Shown: piece by piece, positions 16,235-25,529 of the stretch
Numbering within the stretch: the stretch's first letter is position 1
Layout of the letters: each line of letters opens with the position of its first letter
Source: an uncultured Alistipes sp.
Lineage (GTDB): Bacteria; Bacteroidota; Bacteroidia; Bacteroidales; Rikenellaceae
DNA: 63,051 nt
Assembly: GCA_910587675.1 (NCBI GenBank)
Contig: CAJUMU010000010.1
Span: 1 to 63,051, forward strand
Direction: 5' to 3'
Program-made: the position numbers and the translations under genes
The notes under the pieces: model-generated
Seen by the model: only the letters and a program-made list of their open reading frames with translations
Databases searched by the model: none
Told to the model about the DNA's origin: nothing

Positions 16235-17368
16235 ATGAGCGAAGCTATCGTTTTAGGTGCCAATCACCACAATACTTACGGAATAATACGGGCCTTGCAT
16301 GCTGTCGGCGTCAAACCGACGGTCATTTGTCCGCCGCCCGTAAAGGGATGCTGCTACAAGAATTCGAGGTATGTCGGGGAGCTGGTGGAGATCCCCGAAA
16401 GCGAAGTTTTGTCGTGGCTCCTCGATTATGGCCGAAAGGCCGAGTCGAAGGCTGTCGTGTTCGTTTCGAGCGACTCCTTTTCGAGCTTGATCGACGAGAA
16501 CTCGGATCGGTTGAAGCCGTATTTCGTCATTCCCTGCTCCGACGAGTCGGGCAAATTGACCCGGTTGATGGATAAGCAGCGAATGAGCGATCTGGCCGTC
16601 GAGTGCGGTTTGTCGGTTCCGCCCAATTCGAGAGTCGTGGAGACGGCGGATCTCGCGCGCGAGGAGGAGACGCTGAAATTCCCGTGCATCGTCAAGCCGT
16701 ACAAATCGATCGAGGGAGATAAGTCGGATATATTCATCTGTCGCGACGCGTCCGATTACAGGGAGTTGGCGGAGAAGATAAAATGCCCTGCCGTGCAGAT
16801 ACAGGATTTCATAGACAAGCGATTGGAGTATCAGTTGATCGGTTTGTCGCTCGACGAGGGCCGTACCGTCGTTATTCCCGGGGTCACGAGGCTGATATGG
16901 GCGTCATCGGAGAGTTCGAATACGGGCATAGTGGAGATCGACGGGTTCGACAAGTATGACGATATCCCTCTCGACAGAGTGCGTTCTTTTATTCGGGCGA
17001 CTGGTTACAGCGGCTCTTTCAGCGTGGAGTTTTTGCGCGATAAGGAGGGTCGGGATTACTTCATGGAGATCAATTTCCGAAATGACGGAAACGCGATAGT
17101 GGCCACTGCGGCCAATGTCAACCTGCCTGCCATGTGGTGGGAGCACGCCACGGGCGGCAGCGTACGCAAGCCGAATGGAAAGAGGTTCCGCAAAGCCGTC
17201 GCGATACCTTTCTGGAGCATGCTTACCGTCGCACGCCGACAGGGACGGCTGGCGGAGCTGGTCAGGTATCTTCTTAAAGGCGACGTGTTGATGGATGTGT
17301 CGTTGGCGGATATGAGGCCGTTTCTGAACAGCGTGAAAGAGCGTATATGCAACCGAATGAAACGATGA
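16235..17368 (+). CDS. ATP-grasp ligase of the capsule locus
   Basis: 377 residues. The N-terminal part has a Rossmann-like preATP-grasp start (AIVLGANHHNTYGIIRALHAVG). The central domain carries FPCIVKPYKSIEGDKSD (ATP-binding lysine region, about residues 150-166) and the metal-binding FMEINFRNDGNAI (about 275-287). ATP-grasp enzymes join a carboxylate to an amine or thiol through an acyl phosphate. In a capsule locus this could attach an amino acid or similar group to a uronic acid. Its stop overlaps the start of the deacetylase gene as ATGA, so the two are likely coupled. Confidence 0.85.
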   Translation: MSEAIVLGANHHNTYGIIRALHAVGVKPTVICPPPVKGCCYKNSRYVGELVEIPESEVLSWLLDYGRKAESKAVVFVSSDSFSSLIDENSDRLKPYFVIPCSDESGKLTRLMDKQRMSDLAVECGLSVPPNSRVVETADLAREEETLKFPCIVKPYKSIEGDKSDIFICRDASDYRELAEKIKCPAVQIQDFIDKRLEYQLIGLSLDEGRTVVIPGVTRLIWASSESSNTGIVEIDGFDKYDDIPLDRVRSFIRATGYSGSFSVEFLRDKEGRDYFMEINFRNDGNAIVATAANVNLPAMWWEHATGGSVRKPNGKRFRKAVAIPFWSMLTVARRQGRLAELVRYLLKGDVLMDVSLADMRPFLNSVKERICNRMKR

Positions 17369-18294
17369 GCAAGAAATTTATCATAACGGTCGACACCGAA
17401 GGCGACAATCTTTGGAATTGGCGCGCGGGAGATTCGGTAAGTACCGAGAATTCTCGATATATCCCCCGTTTTCAGGAGCTTTGCGACAAATACGGCTTCA
17501 AGCCGGTCTATCTGACCAATTACGAGATGGCCTGCTGCGATCGGTTCATGGACCGCGCCGTCGAGTGGCAAAACAACGGCGCGTGCGAGATCGGTGTGCA
17601 CCTCCACGCTTGGAACAATCCTCCGTCGTATCCTCTGCGGAAAACGTACGAGGGGCAGGATTATCTCATAGAGTATCCCGAGGAGATCATGAGAGCCAAA
17701 TTCGACGCCGTATACTCTCTGATTAAGTCGAAGACGGGAAATACCCCCCCCCTCGTTTCTCACCGTGCGGGACGCTGGGCGATGAACGGCGTCTACTTCA
17801 AAATATTGAGGGATTACGGCATCAAAGTCGATTGTTCGTTTACCCCGGGAGTCGACTGGTCCGACAACAAGGGCGCGTCGACGGGCGGCACGGACTATTC
17901 GAAGGCGTCCCGAACGCCTGTATCGATAGAGGGCGTCTTGGAGGTCCCCATGACGATAAGGCGGCTGCGGACATGGACCAAAGGCAGCCTGAAACATAAA
18001 TTGAAATGCTTGGCGTTGTCCAAACATACTTGGTTGAGGCCCGCGGGGCATTCGCTGTTCGAGATGAAGCACGTGCTGGCGACCGTCGCGCGCGAGGAAG
18101 ATACGGATTATGCCGAGTTCATGATCCACTCGTCGGAACTGATGCCGGCAGGCAGCCCGTACTTCAGGGATAAGGCCGATATCGACGAGCTGTACCGCGA
18201 CATGGACGCGTTGTTCGCCCGAGCGGTCGAATCGGGATACGAAGGGTGCACCCTCAGGGATTACGAACGTGAGAGATCGGTTGTTTCCGATTGA
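17365..18294 (+). CDS. Polysaccharide deacetylase-family protein (NodB-like)
   Basis: 309 residues from the ATG at 17365, which overlaps the previous stop; an in-frame ATG at 17347 is also possible. The first metal-site motif is TVDTEGDN near the N-terminus, followed by VHLHAWNNPP and SHRAGRWAMNG, which fit the His/Asp metal-site motifs of the carbohydrate esterase 4 (NodB) fold in its divergent WbmS-like form. Members remove N-acetyl groups from sugars, though many capsule-locus versions are untested. No signal peptide is seen, so it should act on cytoplasmic intermediates. Confidence 0.8.
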   Translation: MSKKFIITVDTEGDNLWNWRAGDSVSTENSRYIPRFQELCDKYGFKPVYLTNYEMACCDRFMDRAVEWQNNGACEIGVHLHAWNNPPSYPLRKTYEGQDYLIEYPEEIMRAKFDAVYSLIKSKTGNTPPLVSHRAGRWAMNGVYFKILRDYGIKVDCSFTPGVDWSDNKGASTGGTDYSKASRTPVSIEGVLEVPMTIRRLRTWTKGSLKHKLKCLALSKHTWLRPAGHSLFEMKHVLATVAREEDTDYAEFMIHSSELMPAGSPYFRDKADIDELYRDMDALFARAVESGYEGCTLRDYERERSVVSD

Positions 18295-18323
18295 AGTTTT
18301 TCGAAGATATATTCGTTTCGGAT

Positions 18324-19850
18324 ATGAATCAAGTGAAAGCAGGCGCGATATTGAATTATGTCATAATAGGGCTCAACACTCTGTTGGGGTTGCTTTATAC
18401 GCCCTATATGTTGCACATGCTGGGACAGAACGAATACGGTCTGTATTCGCTCGTGGCCTCGATCATCGCCTATTTGACCATCCTCGACTTCGGTTTCGGA
18501 AACGCCATAGTGCGATACACGGCCAAATTCAGGGCCGAGGGCAAGCTGCGGGAACAGTGGGAGATGTTCGGCATGTTTCTCATAGTATATACGCTCATCG
18601 GCTTCGCGGCGTTTCTGATCGGGCTCGGTCTGTATTTCAACGTCGAGGCGTTGTTCGAAAGGACGATGTCGGCCGAGGAGGTGGCGCAGGCCCGCACGAT
18701 GATTATGTTGTTGATCGTTAATCTGGCCATAACATTTCCGTTCAGCATGTTCGGATCGATTATTACCGCTTACGAGGATTTCGTGTTCCAGAAAGTGGTG
18801 GCCATCGTCAGATTGTTGCTGTGCACGTCGGTGATAATACTCTTGTTGCATGTAGGATATCGGGCTGTCGCGATGGTGGCGGCGCAAACGGCGTTCAACA
18901 TCGCCACCTTGTTGCTCAACTATTTGTATTGCGTTCGCAAGATAAAGATAAAAATAGCCTTTTCGAGATTCAACCGTTTGTTCGTCAAGGAGATCACGAT
19001 CTACTCTTTTTGGTTGTTCCTCAATACGATAATGGATCGCATATATTGGAGCACGGGGCAGTTCGTGCTGGGCGCCGTGGTCGGCACCGCCGCCGTGGCC
19101 GTGTACTCCGTCGCCATATTGCTGCAACAGATGTACATGTCGTTCTCGACTTCGATAGCCAATGTCCTGCTGCCCAAGATAACGGCGATGGTTTCGTTGG
19201 ACAAGGGCGCCCGAGAGGTGTCGGATCTGTTCATTCGCACGGGCCGAATACAGTGTATCGTGATGTCGGCCGTTTTGTCGGGCTTTATCGTCTTCGGACG
19301 AGGGTTCATCGATATTTGGGCGGGACCCGAATATGCGACGGCCTATCCGATCACGTTGATATTTTTCGTTTCGTTGTTCGTGCCGTTGATCCAGAATACG
19401 GGAATAACCATCCTTCAGGCTCGCAACCGAATGAAATTCCGATCTTTGCTCTATCTGGGGATTTCGTTCGCAAGCCTCATAGGTCAGGTGGTTCTTGCCC
19501 GACGGTTCGGAACGATGGGGTGCGCCGTCTCTATCGGCGCGGCGTTGATAATAGGCCAAGGGCTTGTAATGAATGTCTATTACGCCAAACGTCAGGAGAT
19601 CGCGATCGCGAGGTTCTGGCGCGAGATAGGTGGGATGATGGTCGTGCCGGCGATCTTCACCGTGTCGGGATTGCTCACGACCCGATATGTGGATTACTCC
19701 GCGCCTTTGGTCCTCGTAACGGGAATATGCGTCTACATGCTGTTGTTCGTTCCAGCTTTCTGGCGATGGAGCATGAACGGTTACGAGCGCAATCTGTTGT
19801 TGTCTCCGATCAAGAAATTAGTTGCCAAATATGTCGTCGCAGTCAAATAG
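18324..19850 (+). CDS. Wzx-type oligosaccharide flippase
   Basis: 508 residues with about 12-14 membrane segments and the polysaccharide-flippase (MATE-like) pattern: VKAGAILNYVIIGLNTLLGLLYTPYML at the start, MLGQNEYGLYSLV, LDFGFGNAIVRYTAKFRAEGK, and DRIYWSTGQFVLG in the middle. The start is taken at the ATG at 18324; a TTG at 18291 overlapping the deacetylase stop is an alternative. It flips undecaprenyl-diphosphate-linked repeat units across the inner membrane. Its 3' end overlaps the acyltransferase gene by 20 bases. Confidence 0.92.
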   Translation: MNQVKAGAILNYVIIGLNTLLGLLYTPYMLHMLGQNEYGLYSLVASIIAYLTILDFGFGNAIVRYTAKFRAEGKLREQWEMFGMFLIVYTLIGFAAFLIGLGLYFNVEALFERTMSAEEVAQARTMIMLLIVNLAITFPFSMFGSIITAYEDFVFQKVVAIVRLLLCTSVIILLLHVGYRAVAMVAAQTAFNIATLLLNYLYCVRKIKIKIAFSRFNRLFVKEITIYSFWLFLNTIMDRIYWSTGQFVLGAVVGTAAVAVYSVAILLQQMYMSFSTSIANVLLPKITAMVSLDKGAREVSDLFIRTGRIQCIVMSAVLSGFIVFGRGFIDIWAGPEYATAYPITLIFFVSLFVPLIQNTGITILQARNRMKFRSLLYLGISFASLIGQVVLARRFGTMGCAVSIGAALIIGQGLVMNVYYAKRQEIAIARFWREIGGMMVVPAIFTVSGLLTTRYVDYSAPLVLVTGICVYMLLFVPAFWRWSMNGYERNLLLSPIKKLVAKYVVAVK

Positions 19851-20835
19851 ACGCCCCTATTTCGATGCGTTGAGGGGTTTGGCCATAATCATGGTCGTGG
19901 GGATTCATACGGTTCCCGAACGCGCGTGGGCTTTCGATACGTTCGAGAATATACTCACGATCGTTATCCGATTGTCACTCAATTGCGCCGTGCCTCTGTT
20001 TCTCGCCATCTCGGGTTATTTCGTCGGTTCGAAGAAGATCGGCTCGCGTTCGGAGTATTTCGACTTTCTGAAGCGACAGATTCCGACGGTGTATATCCCG
20101 TGCCTCGTCTTTTCCGTGCCTTGGCTGGTTATGAGCGTGCGTGCGGGCCATTCGAGCGTCGTGACCGATGCGGCAAAATTCTTTCTGTGCGGATTCAGCG
20201 TCTACTATTTCGTGGCGTTGATTATCCAGTATTACGTGCTGTCGCCCGTTTTGATCGGGTTGAATAAATTAAGGGGGGGGGTATTTTTGACGGCCGTGAT
20301 TTCGGCGGTCTCGATTATGGCGGTGACCTGCATGATGAGTTTCCGCGGTTATAACCTGCCTCTGTTGGTCTATGCGGGAGGGTTCCCGCTGTGGATAATC
20401 TTCTTTTTCATGGGGATCCGTTTTTCAGATCATTCGAGGGCGTTCGATTTGAAGTATCCGATAATCGTCATCGCGGCGGGGCTGGCATTGCAAATAATCG
20501 AATGTAATTGGCTGTTTTCGATAGACGGCAGGGGATTGGGCATAAAACTGTCGTCGTTCGTCTTTTCGGCGGGAGTCGTTTGGCTGGCTTTCTCCGAACG
20601 GTTGGAAAATTCATACGCCGAGACGAGGTTTACGGCCGCAATCAATTATATAGGGCGAATATCGTTCGGCATATATCTGTTGCACGTGTACGTCATAGAG
20701 ATTTGGAAACGTCTGCTGCCCGCAGGGAGTTGGGTGGTCGACTGGATCGCGGTCATGTGCCTGACCGTATCGGTCATAGCGTTCGTCAAGGCGTTGAATC
20801 CGAGATTTGCGAAGAAATATTTGGGTTTCAGATGA
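19831..20835 (+). CDS. Acyltransferase 3 family membrane protein
   Basis: 334 residues with about ten membrane segments. The diagnostic start RRPYFDALRGLAIIMVVGIHT includes the conserved arginine and histidine of the acyltransferase 3 family, which moves acyl groups (often acetyl) onto sugars across the membrane. The start was set to the ATG at 19831 inside the end of the flippase gene. It probably O-acetylates the capsule repeat unit. Its stop overlaps the next start as ATGA. Confidence 0.9.
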   Translation: MSSQSNRRPYFDALRGLAIIMVVGIHTVPERAWAFDTFENILTIVIRLSLNCAVPLFLAISGYFVGSKKIGSRSEYFDFLKRQIPTVYIPCLVFSVPWLVMSVRAGHSSVVTDAAKFFLCGFSVYYFVALIIQYYVLSPVLIGLNKLRGGVFLTAVISAVSIMAVTCMMSFRGYNLPLLVYAGGFPLWIIFFFMGIRFSDHSRAFDLKYPIIVIAAGLALQIIECNWLFSIDGRGLGIKLSSFVFSAGVVWLAFSERLENSYAETRFTAAINYIGRISFGIYLLHVYVIEIWKRLLPAGSWVVDWIAVMCLTVSVIAFVKALNPRFAKKYLGFR

Positions 20836-22067
20836 TCGATATTCTCAGAAAAGAAGATTGCGTCGGCTGCAACGCCTGTGTTCAGCGGTGCCCCGAAAAG
20901 TGCATCGAGATGGTCGAGGACGGGCAGGGGTTCGTCTATCCGAGAGCGGATGCGGATAAGTGCATAGGTTGCGACCTTTGCGAACGGGTGTGTCCCGTGC
21001 TCAACCGAAACGAGCCTGCGAAGCCGAAGGCCGTCTATGCGGCGAAGAACGCGGACGACAAGATTCGGATGACCTCCTCGTCTGGCGGCGTTTTCCACGC
21101 TCTCGCTCGGAGCGTGATAGAGGATGGGGGAGTCGTTTTCGGCGCGAAATTCAACGAGCGGTGGGAGGTCGTTCACGATTATGCGGAGACGCTCGAAGAG
21201 GTCCGCGCGTTCCAAGGATCGAAATATGTGCAGAGCGCGATAGGCGATGCGTTCCGTAGGGCCGAGGATTTTCTCAAACACGGTCGCAGAGTGATGTTTA
21301 CGGGAACCCCATGCCAGTTGGCGGGGCTGCAATCGTTTCTCGGAAGGGATTGGGGCGATAAGCTGCTGAAGGTCGACGTGGTTTGCCACGGCGTTCCGAG
21401 TCCGCTCGTGTGGCGAGAGTATTTGAAATACATGACCGCGTCGGGCGACGGGCGGATCGAAATAACGGGCGTCTCATTCCGCGATAAACGGTCGGGCTGG
21501 GAAAAATTCGGTTTGACGGTCCGCGCCGCCGAAGCGGAGAGTGATCCGACGTCGGATTCTCCTCGCGACGAGTTCGAACTGCTTTTCGAGCCGCTGACGG
21601 AAAATCGGTACATGCGGGGATTTCTCAAGGATCTCTACCTGCGTCCGTCGTGCTACTCTTGCCCTGCGAAGCGGGGGCGGTCGCGCAGCGATATTACGCT
21701 GGCCGATTTTTGGGGAATCCGCTATCGGGTCCCGCGCTTTTATGACCCGAGCGGAGTATCGCTGCTGTTGATAAACAGCGATCGTGGCGAAAGGGTCTTC
21801 TCGTCTCTGCGGCTCGAATCGGAGCGCGTGTCCTATGATGCGGCGTTGTCGAGCAACCGCGCGATAGAGAGGAGCGTGAAGCGGCCGAAGCAGGCCTGCG
21901 ACTTTTGGCGCGGGTTTGAAGCCGAGGGCTTTCCTATCGTGGATCGGTTGTGCGACGAGATACGGCCTTCCCGTCGGGAGCTTTGGGCCGCGAGAGTCCG
22001 TCGGGGCCTGAGCAAGGTTAAGAGAACGGCGGTCGGCATGTTCCATTTCGGTAAACAAAATCGGTAG
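20832..22067 (+). CDS. F420 hydrogenase/dehydrogenase beta-subunit family iron-sulfur protein
   Basis: 411 residues. Two ferredoxin-type 4Fe-4S motifs are at the N-terminus (CVGCNACVQRCPEKC and CIGCDLCERVCPV). The FrhB-type N- and C-domains follow (SSSGGVFHALA, GTPCQLAGLQSFL, VVCHGVPSPLVW, CYSCPAKRGRSRSDITLADFWG). Such proteins are regularly found next to polysaccharide pyruvyl transferases in Bacteroidales capsule loci. The reaction there is not established; a flavin-dependent redox step on a sugar or on the pyruvyl group is possible. The gene overlaps its neighbour upstream and touches the pyruvyl transferase gene downstream. Confidence 0.9.
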   Translation: MIDILRKEDCVGCNACVQRCPEKCIEMVEDGQGFVYPRADADKCIGCDLCERVCPVLNRNEPAKPKAVYAAKNADDKIRMTSSSGGVFHALARSVIEDGGVVFGAKFNERWEVVHDYAETLEEVRAFQGSKYVQSAIGDAFRRAEDFLKHGRRVMFTGTPCQLAGLQSFLGRDWGDKLLKVDVVCHGVPSPLVWREYLKYMTASGDGRIEITGVSFRDKRSGWEKFGLTVRAAEAESDPTSDSPRDEFELLFEPLTENRYMRGFLKDLYLRPSCYSCPAKRGRSRSDITLADFWGIRYRVPRFYDPSGVSLLLINSDRGERVFSSLRLESERVSYDAALSSNRAIERSVKRPKQACDFWRGFEAEGFPIVDRLCDEIRPSRRELWAARVRRGLSKVKRTAVGMFHFGKQNR

Positions 22068-22068
22068 A

Positions 22069-23235
22069 ATGAATATAGGAATAATCTCTTTTTGGGACGA
22101 CCAAAGCAATTACGGTCAGATCCTGCAATGTTTCGCCCTTCAGAAGTTCCTTCGCAATATGAATCATCGGCCGTTCCACGTCAAGTATGTCGAGGGCGGC
22201 GGCAAGCGGCAGAAGATCGCGAATTTCGCGTATGTCTTGTTTCACGGATATCTGTTCGATTGGATCAAATCGAAAAGGGGAGCGAAGCGCGACGACAGAT
22301 ATGCCGAATTGAATCGCTTGCAGGCTCGGGAAGACGAAATGCACCCTCGCGATTTCGACGGGTTCAGGGACAGGCATTTGACCTTTACTCGCGAGACATA
22401 CAGGATAAGCGATCTGTGCGCCCGTCCGCCCGAGGCCGATTGCTATATCTGCGGAAGCGATCAGATTTGGGCGTATCCCGATGCGGGATACATGCTCGAC
22501 TTCGGCCCCCGGGGAGTGAGAAGGATCGCATACGCGGCCTCGATGGGCGGTAACGATTTGGCCGACAGGATACAACGGAGCCGATTCGCGCGACGGCTTA
22601 AGAGGCTGGACATAGTCTCGCTCAGGGAGAAGGACGGGGTGGAAGTTTGCCGAGAGGCGGGGCGTAAGGACGCTTTTCTCGCGCCCGATCCCGTATTCCT
22701 GCTGCCTGCCGAGGAGTATCGGAGCATTGCGAAACGCGGGAGCGCCGACGGGGAGTACGTTTTGGTCTATCTGCTGGGAAATGAGATCGACGTGGATGTG
22801 CGCGAGATCTTTTCGTTCGCGCGAAGCAGAGGGCTCGACGTGAAATATGTTACGTCGAAGGGCCGATTCGATGAATTCCCCAAAACGTATCCTTCGATAG
22901 AGGAGTGGCTGGGGTTGATGGATGCCGCGAAATATGTGGTCACCAATTCGTTCCACGGCATGGCTCTCAGCATAATATTGAATAAGGATTTTGCGGTTTT
23001 GCCTTTGTCGGGCGAAAGGGCTTCGATGAATTCGCGCATAACGACGACATTGGAGCATTACGGTCTCTCGGAGCGCATGGAGTGGGAAAAGACGAGGGAT
23101 TCGTTCGATGGCGAGAGGATCGATTACTCGGCGATCAACCTGAAACTCCGACGACAGAGAGAGCATTATAAGGAGCTGTTCGCAAAATGGTTGGGAGGAG
23201 CCGAGGGAGGCGATTCCCCGAAGGAGGCGGAATGA
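22069..23235 (+). CDS. Polysaccharide pyruvyl transferase family protein
   Basis: 388 residues. Family signatures are ISFWDDQSNYGQILQCFAL at the N-terminus, CYICGSDQIWAYPD in the middle and VVTNSFHGMALSIILN near residues 288-303. Members add a pyruvate ketal to a sugar from phosphoenolpyruvate, giving the polymer negative charge. It starts one base after the F420-type gene ends, so the pair is tightly coupled. Confidence 0.9.
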   Translation: MNIGIISFWDDQSNYGQILQCFALQKFLRNMNHRPFHVKYVEGGGKRQKIANFAYVLFHGYLFDWIKSKRGAKRDDRYAELNRLQAREDEMHPRDFDGFRDRHLTFTRETYRISDLCARPPEADCYICGSDQIWAYPDAGYMLDFGPRGVRRIAYAASMGGNDLADRIQRSRFARRLKRLDIVSLREKDGVEVCREAGRKDAFLAPDPVFLLPAEEYRSIAKRGSADGEYVLVYLLGNEIDVDVREIFSFARSRGLDVKYVTSKGRFDEFPKTYPSIEEWLGLMDAAKYVVTNSFHGMALSIILNKDFAVLPLSGERASMNSRITTTLEHYGLSERMEWEKTRDSFDGERIDYSAINLKLRRQREHYKELFAKWLGGAEGGDSPKEAE

Positions 23236-23257
23236 TAACTATTTCGGAGGCTGTGAA

Positions 23258-24379
23258 ATGAGGATACTTTTAATGTGCCATGCCCTGACGGGCGGCGGCG
23301 CGGAACGCGTTTGCGCCGGTTGGGCCAACGGCTTGTCGCGGGCGGGACACGAGGTCTCGATTCTGACCGATACGGTTACGACTCCCCAGACCTATCGGAC
23401 CGTGCCCGAAGTCGCCATCGTACAATGTCGGTTCCGTCCGCTGCGGAGCGGGGCGATCCTTGCGAGGATCCGCAACAGACTGTCGCGATCTTGGTCGTTC
23501 TTCAAGCAGATAAGGCGGTTGATTAAAGAGGACAAGCCCGATGCGATAGTCAACGTGCTCTATTACGCCAAGACGGAATTGCTTCTGGCCAAGTTGTGCG
23601 CCATGTCGAAAGTACCGATCATAATGACGGACCACAATGCTTACGAAAGGCCGAAAGGCGTGAGGATGCCGATATGGCAGTGGATGTGCAAGTTCGTATA
23701 CAACCGTTTCTTCGATAGGGTGACGGTTCTGACCCGACCCGATAAGGAAATTCTGGAAAGGCGCGGCATCCGCAATGCCGATGTGCTGCATAATCCGTTG
23801 TTTCTGACCCCTTCGACTGAGTGGGGCGGCAAGGAGAAGACGGTTTTGTCCGTCGGTCGGATAAATGCGTGGTATGTCAAAGGTTTCGATCTGCTCGTCG
23901 AGGCTTGGAACGAGATAGCCTCGCGGCACGGCGATTGGAAGCTGCGGATCGTCGGCAGCGGGGACGAGGAGGTGAAGCGTATGTTGTTGGATCGTTACGA
24001 CGGCGATATCGGCAATATAGAATTCAAGCCTTTTACCGAAGATATAGTCGAGGAGTATCGCAAAGCCTCGATCTTCGTCCTCTCGTCGCGTTTCGAAGGC
24101 TGGGGGCTTACGCTCGTCGAAGCCATGTCGCAACATTGCGCTTGCGTCGCGTGCGACTATAAAGGCCGTCAGGCCGAAATAATCGAAAACGGCAAGAACG
24201 GTTTGTTGTGCCGAACCGACGACGCGCGCGAACTCGCGGCGAAAATCGAGGCGTTGATATCCGACGACGGTTTGCGGGAACGGTTGCAGGAGGCCTCCGT
24301 TGCCGATCTCGACCGTTTCTCGGAAAAGGAGGTCGCCCGAAATATGGAACGGATCATTTTGAAAGCCTGCCGACGCTGA
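23258..24379 (+). CDS. Glycosyltransferase, GT4 family (first)
   Basis: 373 residues with a GT-B fold. The acceptor loop is HALTGGGAERVCAGWANGL, and the donor domain contains VLSVGRINAWYVKGFDLLVEAW and the EX7E-type motif SSRFEGWGLTLVEAMS. It transfers a sugar from a nucleotide donor to the growing lipid-linked repeat unit with retention. The donor cannot be told from the sequence. Confidence 0.93.
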   Translation: MRILLMCHALTGGGAERVCAGWANGLSRAGHEVSILTDTVTTPQTYRTVPEVAIVQCRFRPLRSGAILARIRNRLSRSWSFFKQIRRLIKEDKPDAIVNVLYYAKTELLLAKLCAMSKVPIIMTDHNAYERPKGVRMPIWQWMCKFVYNRFFDRVTVLTRPDKEILERRGIRNADVLHNPLFLTPSTEWGGKEKTVLSVGRINAWYVKGFDLLVEAWNEIASRHGDWKLRIVGSGDEEVKRMLLDRYDGDIGNIEFKPFTEDIVEEYRKASIFVLSSRFEGWGLTLVEAMSQHCACVACDYKGRQAEIIENGKNGLLCRTDDARELAAKIEALISDDGLRERLQEASVADLDRFSEKEVARNMERIILKACRR

Positions 24380-24385
24380 CATCCG

Positions 24386-25519
24386 ATGGCCAATTATTTC
24401 AGTTTACCTTCGTTCGTCCTTTATGTGGCCGTGGGCTGCATGTGCGGGCTGTGGATGAAGCTGACCTATTCGAAGAGGCTGAAGGCCGATCCCGCCGCGA
24501 TGTATTTCGGGTTGTGGTTCTTCCTGACTCTTTTCGCCGTGTTGCGCGCCGTCGGACCCAACGGATTGGGCGGAATGGATGCCTACGGATATGATTTGAT
24601 TTTCAGGAATCTCGAAGCCGACCGAATCGACAGAATGGAGCCGTTGTTCAAATACGGCACGATGCTGATCCGATACGTCACATCCGAAGTTTTCGTCTAT
24701 CGGTTCGTATGTTACGGCGCCATAGCGTTCGGATATCTGTTCTTTCTGAAACGCTTCGTCGTCTCCGAGCTGTCGTTCATTCCCTTTATCCTCATGGTTT
24801 TTCCCTATTTGAGGTCGTTCAATACCATGAGAAACAGCGTGGCGATAGCGGTGTTCGTGATCGGAATAGTGCTTTTCTCGGAAAAGAAGACGTTGCGGGG
24901 CGTCGCGATGATGGTCGCCTCTTTCTTTTTCCATCGCATGAGTATCATCTACATCGCCTTCATCCCGTTTTATTACATGTTTCGCAAGAGCAATTTTCAA
25001 AACGGCAGGAAGCTCTTCGTGTTTTTGATATGTTATTTGGTCTTGGGATATTTGGCGGCGCGTCTTTTACAGGATTATATCATCGCCGCGAATCTGCTCT
25101 CTTCGGAGGATAATTCGGACATGTATTATATCTCGACTTCGGTCAACGAAAACATTTTTTCTCGAATCCCGCTCATGTTCCAGCATATTTTGCTGCTGGG
25201 GGCCATGATATGCTGGAACAGCCGATTGCCCCGCACCGCGGACGTGAATTTTTTGAGACTGTTGATAGTGTTCGACATTTTGATCGTGCCCGTTTCCGTC
25301 GTATTGGGCATGTGGCGAAGCGTGGAATATTTCTACATACCCCGATTGGTTATGTGGGGATACCTGATCCCCTGCATGGTCAGGCCCTTCACTGCGAAGT
25401 CGAAACGCATCTTGGAGTTCGGTCTGTTTGCGGTTTTCGTTTTCTGGCTGTGCTTCAGAATCGCCAAGGAGTGGGAGCCTGCTGGGTTGTTGCCCTATGT
25501 GCCGATATTTTTGAATTGA
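24386..25519 (+). CDS. EpsG/Wzy-type polysaccharide polymerase
   Basis: 377 residues with about ten predicted membrane segments. The early loop GPNGLGGMDAYGYDLIFRNLE, followed by EPLFKYGTMLIRYVT, and the middle segment LRSFNTMRNSVAIAVF match the EpsG family that polymerises repeat units in the periplasm (Wzy role). It is the only polymerase candidate in the locus. Confidence 0.85.
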   Translation: MANYFSLPSFVLYVAVGCMCGLWMKLTYSKRLKADPAAMYFGLWFFLTLFAVLRAVGPNGLGGMDAYGYDLIFRNLEADRIDRMEPLFKYGTMLIRYVTSEVFVYRFVCYGAIAFGYLFFLKRFVVSELSFIPFILMVFPYLRSFNTMRNSVAIAVFVIGIVLFSEKKTLRGVAMMVASFFFHRMSIIYIAFIPFYYMFRKSNFQNGRKLFVFLICYLVLGYLAARLLQDYIIAANLLSSEDNSDMYYISTSVNENIFSRIPLMFQHILLLGAMICWNSRLPRTADVNFLRLLIVFDILIVPVSVVLGMWRSVEYFYIPRLVMWGYLIPCMVRPFTAKSKRILEFGLFAVFVFWLCFRIAKEWEPAGLLPYVPIFLN

Positions 25520-25529
25520 AAATTCAGTT

